From Coriobacteriales bacterium (GTDB lineage Bacteria; Actinomycetota; Coriobacteriia; Coriobacteriales; Atopobiaceae), in the NCBI GenBank assembly GCA_030529625.1, contig JAUMWN010000012.1, positions 1 to 41,791 of the forward strand: DNA of 41,791 nt. Direction: 5' to 3'. The position numbers and the translations under genes were made by a program. The number at the start of each line of letters is the position of its first letter. Positions within the stretch are counted from its first letter, which is position 1. The notes under the pieces were generated by a model that was given only the letters and a program-made list of their open reading frames with translations, was not told the origin of the DNA and ran no database searches. Of this stretch, positions 40,136 to 41,791 are shown one piece after another.

Positions 40136-41023
40136 ATGGCAAGCAAGCCAAAGAAGGAACTCGACAGCAGGAGCAACATGTCCACCGGCACCAAGGTGGT
40201 AATTGGTGTGTTTGCGGTAATCATGGCGCTGTCCATGATGCTTCCCTCGCTCACCTCCATCTTCGCCCACAATGAGGCCGAACAAGAGGAGACCGAGCAG
40301 CAGGAGGAGACAGCCGACCAAGCCACAGACGAGCAGGACAAGGAAAAGAAGGACGAGGGTACAGACGAGGACAAGGACAAGGACGAGAAGAAGAACGACG
40401 GCCTGGACAACGTCCCCGACAACGAGAGCCTCAAGTCCCTGGCAGACGACAACAAGGACAAGGTGGAGAAGCTCACCAAGCGTTACGAGGAGGACCCCAA
40501 GAACCTCGCCACGCTGCTTAACCTTGCCAACACCTACATGAACTGGGGCTACAGCGCCAAGCAAAGCAGCAGCACCGACGAGGAGAAGGAGTACTCCCAG
40601 GGTCTTCTCAAGAATGCAGTCTCGTACTTTGACAGCTACCTCGAGCTTCACGACTCCAACGCCGCCAAGGTGGACCGTGCGCTGTGCCAGTACTACATGG
40701 ACGACAGCGATGACGCCATCGAGTCACTCGAGAAGCTGGCCAAGGACAATCCCGACTACCCCTTGGTGTGGGCGAACCTGGGCATGCTGTACGAGCAGCA
40801 GGGCGAGAGCGAGAAGGCCAGCGACGCCTATAAGAAGGCCGTCGAGACCGACCCCAACGACGAGTACGGTGCCAAGTCCTACGGCAACTCTCGCCTGATC
40901 GCGCTCAACTCCAAGGTGTCCTCGCCCAGCGACGCGGGCGACGCGGGCGCCGACAAGCTCTCCAAGGAAACCGAATCCGGCCTTACCAGCACGCTGAGCA
41001 ACTCGACCGGCCTTAACCTGTAG
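40136..41023 (+). CDS. membrane-anchored TPR protein
   Basis: A 295-residue protein. A short basic N-terminus (ASKPKKELDSRSN) is followed by one membrane segment (about residues 20-43, VVIGVFAVIMALSMMLPSLT). A long, highly charged Glu/Lys/Asp-rich linker runs from about 50 to 125. Two or more TPR units follow: NLATLLNLANTYMNWGYSAK, then ALCQYYMDDSDDAIESLEKL and PLVWANLGMLYEQQGESEKA. A Ser-rich tail ends the protein. TPR units bind partner proteins; here they would face outside the membrane. ATG 40136 is favoured over 40085 because GGAAGG lies upstream and the upstream residues are not membrane-like. A STAS protein gene follows 13 bases downstream, so the two are probably one operon. Confidence 0.83.
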   Translation: MASKPKKELDSRSNMSTGTKVVIGVFAVIMALSMMLPSLTSIFAHNEAEQEETEQQEETADQATDEQDKEKKDEGTDEDKDKDEKKNDGLDNVPDNESLKSLADDNKDKVEKLTKRYEEDPKNLATLLNLANTYMNWGYSAKQSSSTDEEKEYSQGLLKNAVSYFDSYLELHDSNAAKVDRALCQYYMDDSDDAIESLEKLAKDNPDYPLVWANLGMLYEQQGESEKASDAYKKAVETDPNDEYGAKSYGNSRLIALNSKVSSPSDAGDAGADKLSKETESGLTSTLSNSTGLNL

Positions 41024-41036
41024 AACGGAGGAACCC

Positions 41037-41354
41037 ATGTCGTTGCAGGTTCGCACTTCCATACAAGACGCCATCGCGGTGGTAAGCGTTGAGGGCGAGG
41101 TGGACGTTTCCAACGCCGGCGAGCTGAGGGACGCGCTTGAGGCCGCGGCCATGGCAGCAGACGGCACCGCACAGTCGGTGACGGTCGATCTGGCGGGTGT
41201 CTCATACATGGACTCAACGGGCATTGGCGTGCTGGTTGGCGCGAAGAACCGGGCCAACCAGGCGGGTGCATCGCTTGTCGTGGCAAACCCACAGCGTAAC
41301 GTTGCCCGCGTGCTCTCCTTGCTTGGTGTGGACAGGGAGCTTGGCCTGCAATAG
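41037..41354 (+). CDS. STAS-domain anti-sigma factor antagonist
   Basis: A 105-residue single STAS domain of the SpoIIAA/RsbV type. VVSVEGEVDVSNAGELRDAL is the N-terminal strand-helix. YMDSTGIGVLVGAKNRA (from residue 57) holds the phosphorylatable Ser60 in the usual DS(T/S)G motif. Such proteins release a sigma factor by binding its anti-sigma kinase when unphosphorylated. No anti-sigma kinase or sigma factor gene is visible here, so its partner must lie elsewhere. CGGAGG sits 5 bases before ATG 41037, and the TPR gene ends 13 bases upstream. The tatA-like gene starts 41 bases downstream. Confidence 0.9.
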   Translation: MSLQVRTSIQDAIAVVSVEGEVDVSNAGELRDALEAAAMAADGTAQSVTVDLAGVSYMDSTGIGVLVGAKNRANQAGASLVVANPQRNVARVLSLLGVDRELGLQ

Positions 41355-41395
41355 GCCAGGCCCAACCTGCGGAGTCGACGGGAGAGGAATAGCGC

Positions 41396-41791
41396 GTGTT
41401 TGGCATTGGCGAGACTGAGCTCGTAATAATCGTGGTGTTTGCCTTCCTGCTCTTTGGCCCGGACAAGCTGCCGGGTATGGGCAGGACGCTGGGCAGGGTG
41501 CTGCGTCAGTTCCGCGAGGCGTCCGACGGGTTTACCGAGGTCGTGCAAACCAACATTATGGACCCCGCTTCCGAGGAGCTGGAGAAGTCCCCCAAGCAGC
41601 GCTCGCGTGACGCCTCCCAGGACACGTTCGAGGAGGACGCGGACGTCCAAACAGACGATGAGGCCCAGGAGGCGCCCAAGCGCGAGACCTTTGCCCAGCG
41701 CCGGGAGCGCCTCAAGGCAGAGCGCGAGGCAACCGAGCGAGCGGCTGCGGCGGCATCTGCGGAAGAGCCTGCCGAGCAGGAGGCTGTTGAC
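41396..41791 (+). CDS. Sec-independent translocase protein TatA/TatB (partial)
   Basis: The first 132 codons are present; the gene runs off the window. FGIGETELVIIVVFAFLLFG (residues 2-21) is the TatA/B/Hcf106 membrane segment, followed by the hinge PDKLPGMGRTLGRVLRQFRE and an amphipathic helix. A long acidic and basic C-terminal tail (KRETFAQRRERLKAEREATE) follows. The Glu early in the membrane helix and the length beyond the short TatA form suggest TatB, but this cannot be decided from a partial sequence. It helps export folded, twin-arginine proteins. The start is GTG 41396, with GGAGAGGAA upstream. Confidence 0.88.
   Translation, partial: MFGIGETELVIIVVFAFLLFGPDKLPGMGRTLGRVLRQFREASDGFTEVVQTNIMDPASEELEKSPKQRSRDASQDTFEEDADVQTDDEAQEAPKRETFAQRRERLKAEREATERAAAAASAEEPAEQEAVD

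Overview
This 41.8-kb window is GC-rich, densely coded chromosomal DNA. The most likely source is an actinomycete of the class Coriobacteriia (Olsenella/Atopobiaceae-like). That placement rests on the high-GC codon use, the gene families present (a GlfT2-like galactofuranosyltransferase, a MocR-type aspartate aminotransferase, a RecQ helicase fused to a phosphoribosyltransferase domain) and the many short GGACA-type palindromes between genes. It is an inference from gene content, not a database match.

Positions 1-24 kb are a cell-surface polysaccharide locus. It holds the 3' end of rmlB, rmlC, eight family-2 glycosyltransferase genes, two Wzx-like flippases, a DUF2304 membrane protein, and a cassette of NAD-dependent epimerase, IspD/TarI-type cytidylyltransferase and LicD/fukutin-type transferase (4335-7067). 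Together these suggest a polymer with rhamnose and galactofuranose, decorated with a CDP-activated polyol or similar phosphate group. The genes are split over both strands in several short operons. No polymerase, ligase or ABC exporter is visible. Two genes interrupt the locus: a protein with PD-(D/E)XK-like features, bracketed by direct copies of a ~150-bp palindromic repeat (15059-16642), and the RecQ-phosphoribosyltransferase fusion (16714-18795).

Positions 24-29.6 kb carry envelope and general metabolism genes: lgt, deoC, glycerate kinase, uppP, a universal stress protein, and a secreted coiled-coil protein with a lysozyme-like C-terminus. lgt and uppP fit the envelope theme, since UppP recycles the lipid carrier used in polysaccharide assembly.

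Positions 29.6-41.8 kb are housekeeping: an M16C metalloprotease, PcrA/UvrD helicase, a DegV lipid-binding protein, NhaA antiporter, a small unknown protein, an aspartate aminotransferase, a membrane-anchored TPR protein, a STAS anti-sigma-factor antagonist, and the start of a TatA/TatB gene.

The intergenic spaces hold an unusual number of perfect or near-perfect inverted repeats in several families (GTGTACA, GGGGACTGTCCCC, GTGGACAATTTT, AGGAACTGTCC, GCAGATAAGGG). These, and the nuclease-like gene bracketed by one family, are the least explained part of the window. I see no rRNA, tRNA, CRISPR array, transposase or phage genes.
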